Below, in pieces: positions 60,253 to 64,000 of a stretch of 64,000 nt of DNA (within the stretch, counting starts at the first letter, position 1; each line of letters begins with the position of its first letter). Below the pieces are notes generated by a model that did not search any database, was not told the origin of the DNA, and was given only the letters and a program-made list of their open reading frames with translations. The DNA lies in NCBI GenBank assembly GCA_029834535.1, contig JAQMWT010000387.1, positions 59,918 to 123,917 on the forward strand. Direction: 5' to 3'. The DNA comes from Chrysophaeum taylorii. Its lineage: Eukaryota > Sar > Pelagophyceae > Pelagomonadales > Pelagomonadaceae. Position numbers and translations under genes: made by a program.

Positions 60253-60921
60253 ATGCTATTATGTGGAGATTATCAAGCCAGAGAAAGATGGATCCTCGTC
60301 GCACGCAAATATAACACCGGCCCTCTTGATGTGCTTTCGTGGCCTAATAAACGAGTCACTTTTCTGGATATTGCAGACCACGCTAACTCCATTAGCCGCA
60401 AGTTAATAGTCGACGAACCTTGGACGCAGGTCTTTCCTGACATACCATTTGTGTCCACACCTAAAACCTATAACATTTTTAGTCGTACCGGATCCGTGCG
60501 CTTAACTGTGACTGAGCTTGAAACCTTAACTATGCTGTTCCTTCGTCTGCACTCTAATAAAACAGTCGAACATCCCAGTCAAGATGAAATGGAAGGCATT
60601 TCTAACTTTCGCCTGGGATTCTTGACTAATTCAAGAAAACCACTTGCTTGCATGAGATCCCCTATTGAACTCAAAGCTTTTGTGCTCCTCTATAATATTA
60701 TGGGACGATTATTCCCTAAATCCATCACATTACCTGTGTCCTTTCGTATTACAACTATCGAATCTAACCAACCATCTCACAGGTTATTCTTAAATAAATC
60801 CTCTACTTCATCCATCATTTACATCACTGGTGGAAGACATACAGGCGGAGACATAACAGTTTCTAACTCCTCTAAATACCAGGCACACATAAATGCTTTT
60901 GGCGAAACCTACCCTTTTTAA
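60253..60921 (+). CDS. Open segment of pol between protease and integrase, unidentified
   Basis: 222 codons, open from an ATG-containing frame. It reads as a real protein (K-R-V-T-F-L-D-I-A-D-H-A-N-S-I…R-L-F-P-K-S-I-T-L-P-V-S-F-R) with no motif I know. It lies within pol, 1.1 kb after the protease motif. Copia elements do not normally carry a separate domain here, so this may be an inserted or captured segment. It is more likely unrecognised pol sequence. Confidence 0.35.
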   Translation: MLLCGDYQARERWILVARKYNTGPLDVLSWPNKRVTFLDIADHANSISRKLIVDEPWTQVFPDIPFVSTPKTYNIFSRTGSVRLTVTELETLTMLFLRLHSNKTVEHPSQDEMEGISNFRLGFLTNSRKPLACMRSPIELKAFVLLYNIMGRLFPKSITLPVSFRITTIESNQPSHRLFLNKSSTSSIIYITGGRHTGGDITVSNSSKYQAHINAFGETYPF

Positions 60922-61869
60922 CACACGATGCCGGAATCGATAAGACTGCTTCTCTCGAACCAGTTACCGGTTTTCTTTGGCTTTGCCAAGCATACCATCA
61001 TAATGAAAATCAAGACACGCGTCGTCTAGTACAAGCACTGGTTTCATATACCTCTCCTGTATTTCACGATTCTTTTGTCTTCTACCCTCAGGAAAATCGT
61101 CTTGAATTTATCGACAAAATATTTGCTTTAAGTGACATGCATTTGTCCCAAAGCAGATATTTGGGCTTTATAACATCAAGCGATAGGAAGATGGGTGCCA
61201 AAGTTCACTCTATATATACTCCCACTCCTACCATTCGTGGATTTAATATGCTCGTGTACGATCCACGACTCGATCGCATACCAAACTCGCGAATTGGCAC
61301 GCGCCAATAACTTCACAGCGTACCAAATCAATTTTCTTTTGTCTTTGTCCCCTGACCTATGCTGTGATATCATCGCAAATGCTATTCCAGCTGGAACATA
61401 TCATACAATTTATAAACACTTGTGTCAGCTTGTTTACGACTTGCGTACATTAACGCTATCACCATCGTTTGACCCTGATCACGCTCCTCTAACCAAAAAC
61501 TATAGGTCAACCTTCTTCACAAATATATTCCCAACAGATACATCTTTAACATTACACCAGAGTTCCATTACTATGTTCTACATCTCCAATAAAAACTCTT
61601 ATGTTGTGATACTATCACTTCTAACCACGAACTTACCTCTTTTCATACTGATTCAGTAGCTCATGCTTTCCTCTCTAACATCCTATCCGCAGATATATCA
61701 TCTCCTACTAAAGAAAAACAAATACCACTTATAACGCCAAGACAGCTCCATGAGAAGCATGCGCCCTTCGATAAGAAAGTCCATGCCAGGGGCACCCTTG
61801 CATTTCGAGATGCGCAACAACGAGCTACCAATTTTCACAACATTCACCATTCCAGTGATTCTCAAGCCA

Positions 61870-62640
61870 TAAAAGCTGTTCAGGTTATTGCCAGTCCTGG
61901 ACACCACCCATCTGACGTACCCTACCGTAAGTTCTGTGTGGATTGTACGATTCATAAAAAACGCTTTCCTCATCCACACCACCTTATCAAGCAACCATCA
62001 TTCGAAAAAAAATTTCAACCTGGTGAAGCTTGGGCATGTGACGGTGGTTACGTCTCTGTGCTCTCGGAATGGGGATCCTTTCGACATATCATTGTCTTCA
62101 AGTGTCTCATTTCTAAATTTCTGTTAGTGTACTTTTGTCGTAGCACTAACTCCAGCGAATTTTGTAACGCCCTTGAGTTTGTCCGCAATTTTGCTCTACT
62201 TATGTTCATGTACAACTAAAACAAATTTATTGTGATTCCTTTAAACCCTATTTATCTCAGCATGTTACAACCCCCTTCCGTGTGGAACATGGTATTAATA
62301 TGTCCGCGTTCCCCCCTTACTTACATGTCTTTAATCATGAAGTCGAAGCCGCTGTTGGTCACATAGCCACTGCCGCGTCTACACGACTCCGGCATATGCT
62401 TAATGTATCCTATAAAGGTCACCCCTAACAGATCCGGCACCACACTACCCGTGGGCTGTTATACATGCTATCCAATCATATAATCTCCTCCCTAACGTTT
62501 CCCTCGAACGTATTTACAATAAAGTCCTAAGCCCCCAACAAGTTTTGTTAGACCAATGTAATGTTCCCCAACAAGACTACCTCAAACCTTTGGTTCTGTT
62601 TGTTATTTGCATTTGGAACCTAACGAATTAAATATGAACC
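61870..62640 (+). pseudogene. Retroelement integrase region
   Basis: The zinc-binding motif is visible as G-H-H-P-S-D…F-C-V-D-C-T-I-H, matching the H-H-C-C integrase finger. It is followed by P-G-E-A-W-A-C-D-G-G-Y-V with the first catalytic Asp at about 62,040. The core continues across frames (E-V-E-A-A-V-G-H-I-A-T-A-A-S, then F-G-S-V-C-Y-L-H-L-E-P near 62,590, typical of copia after the core). Stops at 62,217 and beyond break the frame. Confidence 0.6.
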
Positions 62641-63835
62641 CCGATGCCGTCCCTACATCTACTTATGCGGTGCTAACGTTATAAACCCTTTAATAACACC
62701 CCATGTTAATCATTTAGCCGATGTTGTCCTTAATCCTGAAAACGGTCAAGTCCGTGTTTCCTCTAAACTGACTTTTCCTCATCTTATTTCTAAATCTCCT
62801 CCTGATTATGAACAGCATCCACCTCCCGCACCTTCACCCGACATTCCCTTCTCTGTTCACAGCACCCCCAATGATGCGGCGCAGAGGGGGAATGCTATGC
62901 CTACCGACACTGACCATGAGAGGGGGACTCCTTCTTCTCATCTCCATGCTCCCTCTCCCGCTCCCGCATGTGCTCCAGCTGCTCCTGCACCCGCTACTTC
63001 CGCCACCACACCTACATCTGAAGTGTCTTCCGACACTCTGCCACTTTTACCATCTTATCGGTCTCTATTCCCAGGATGTCCTCCGTCTCACCCGTGGTCC
63101 TCATCACCCTCAGCCTCGTCGCAAAACCAATCTCAAGGATGTTCTTACTCGTATTGCTTCGCCTACTGTTGCCGCTTATAAACAAGCCGGTGGTACGCTT
63201 GCCGACTTCAAGTATGACCTCTCCAAGCAGTACATAACATTCTGCGACCCCACCCTCCACTCCCTTCATATCGCTCATGGCATCCACTGGACGGCTATAC
63301 CTCCAGAGGGGGAATTTACACCATCCCTTCATCACCATGTGCACCAAGCGATTTCACAGTCCTCTTCAGTTATGTGTCATAGGAGCCATAGCCACCCATC
63401 GCCTGATGCTCCTCATGTCCACTTCTACGACGACGTCAACCTTGCCGATTTTCACCTTCCTGCTCTCGTTCATTTATTTCTGAACATGCTCACGCCTTTC
63501 AAGTTCCTCCCGCTCAATATGCTTATGCTTTGTTCACGCCCCACTCCATTTTGGATCATAATGACGCTTCTTTTGGTGCTTCCGAGCCTCATCTCTCCGC
63601 CATCGAAGACTATATCACCGTGCAATCGCATTACATTGAAGCCCACCTTGGTGATGCTCCTCTACTCGTCGTTCAACTCATCGAAGATCCCGATCACGCT
63701 CATCTGCCAGATAATGTCGCTTACGCAATTACTCATCTGACGACGACTCATGATCCCAGCACGGTTGGTTCGGACGAATACAAGATTCAAGCCAAAGATA
63801 TCAAAATTGATGAATATGAGTTGAACTGCCAAAGG

Positions 63836-64000
63836 TCTCTCAGACGCTGATCGCAAAGCTTATGTTGCTGCCATCTCCAACGAGATTTTTGACATTGTTA
63901 AGTTTGGCTGCTTTAAACTAGCGCTGCCAATGGTCAACTCAAAGCCTATTGACACCCGCCTCGTCCTACGGATAAAACCAATGCTGCTGGTCACATTAAA
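63836..64000 (+). pseudogene. Start of copia-type reverse transcriptase, cut by the window edge
   Basis: In one frame the last 165 bases read A-A-I-S-N-E-I-F-D-I-V-K-F, then K-L-A-L-P-M-V-N-S-K-P-I-D-T-R-L-V-L-R-I-K-P. This is the opening of the copia RT (E-x-x-x-L…L-V…K-P-I-x-x-R-W-V-F-x-x-K). The catalytic Y-V-D-D lies beyond the window. The upstream 63,000-63,830 part is a Pro/His/Ser-rich linker, frame-broken. Confidence 0.55.

Larger units (their letters stand above)
56040..64000 (+). mobile_element. Ty1/copia-type LTR retrotransposon, degenerate, truncated by window
   Basis: The order gag - protease - integrase - reverse transcriptase is that of Ty1/copia rather than Ty3/gypsy. Gag and the next ORF are intact; pol is broken by stops and frame changes. 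The element is markedly AT-rich in a GC-rich window. Insertion is downstream of the phosphatase relic. The 3' half (most of RT, RNase H, 3' LTR) lies outside. Confidence 0.7.

Overview
The window looks like nuclear DNA of a eukaryotic, plastid-bearing alga. The best fit is a GC-rich stramenopile such as a pelagophyte. This is inference, from intron-containing genes, a ribosomal protein L18 with a signal-peptide-plus-transit-type N-terminus, protein-only RNase P, a Ser-Pro-Thr secreted protein and Helitron plus Ty1/copia elements. Genes are dense and lie on both strands. Several pairs are divergent with only 90-250 bp between start codons. Introns are very short, about 29-62 nt where I could place them by reading frame. 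Donors are often GTGCGT, GTGAGT or GTGAGA, so single-frame reading breaks many genes and I joined the exons by phase.

Layout. 0-7 kb: a Ser/Thr/Pro-rich secreted protein running off the left edge, a Cys-rich unknown, and a calcium-dependent protein kinase. 7-14.5 kb: a repeat-bearing relic, a four-exon orphan gene, a three-repeat MYB factor, cytochrome c oxidase subunit VIa, then 2.3 kb of decayed DNA. 14.5-21.5 kb: a kelch protein, a BED-type relic, a trifunctional purine enzyme in the order GARS-GART-AIRS, an EFCAB10-like protein and an unknown. 21.5-26 kb: transposon graveyard with a broken Helitron helicase. 26-36.8 kb: PRORP, formamidase, two secreted proteins, a FAM210/DUF1279 protein, plastid L18, a DH-PH-PDZ-UBA protein and an ankyrin protein. 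36.8-42 kb: an apparent GST-GST-sulfotransferase fusion and a PFKFB-like kinase whose phosphatase half has lost its catalytic motif. 42-43.5 kb: a second Helitron fragment. 43.6-50.7 kb: MOCS2A/MoaD, a large FYVE-DysF-C2-PH protein, a membrane-anchored glycosyltransferase and MiaA. 51-56 kb: a further repeat copy, a second sulfotransferase, small membrane proteins and a frameshifted histidine-phosphatase relic.

From about 56 kb to the right edge the base composition changes sharply to AT-rich. This stretch is a Ty1/copia-type element in the order gag - protease - integrase - start of reverse transcriptase, cut by the window end. Its pol region is interrupted by stops and frame changes.

I see no operon-like system or CRISPR. 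The most unusual items are the domain order of the purine enzyme, the GST-GST-sulfotransferase fusion, the FYVE-DysF-C2-PH protein, and the very small introns. Domain names rest on motif recognition by eye; no database search was run.
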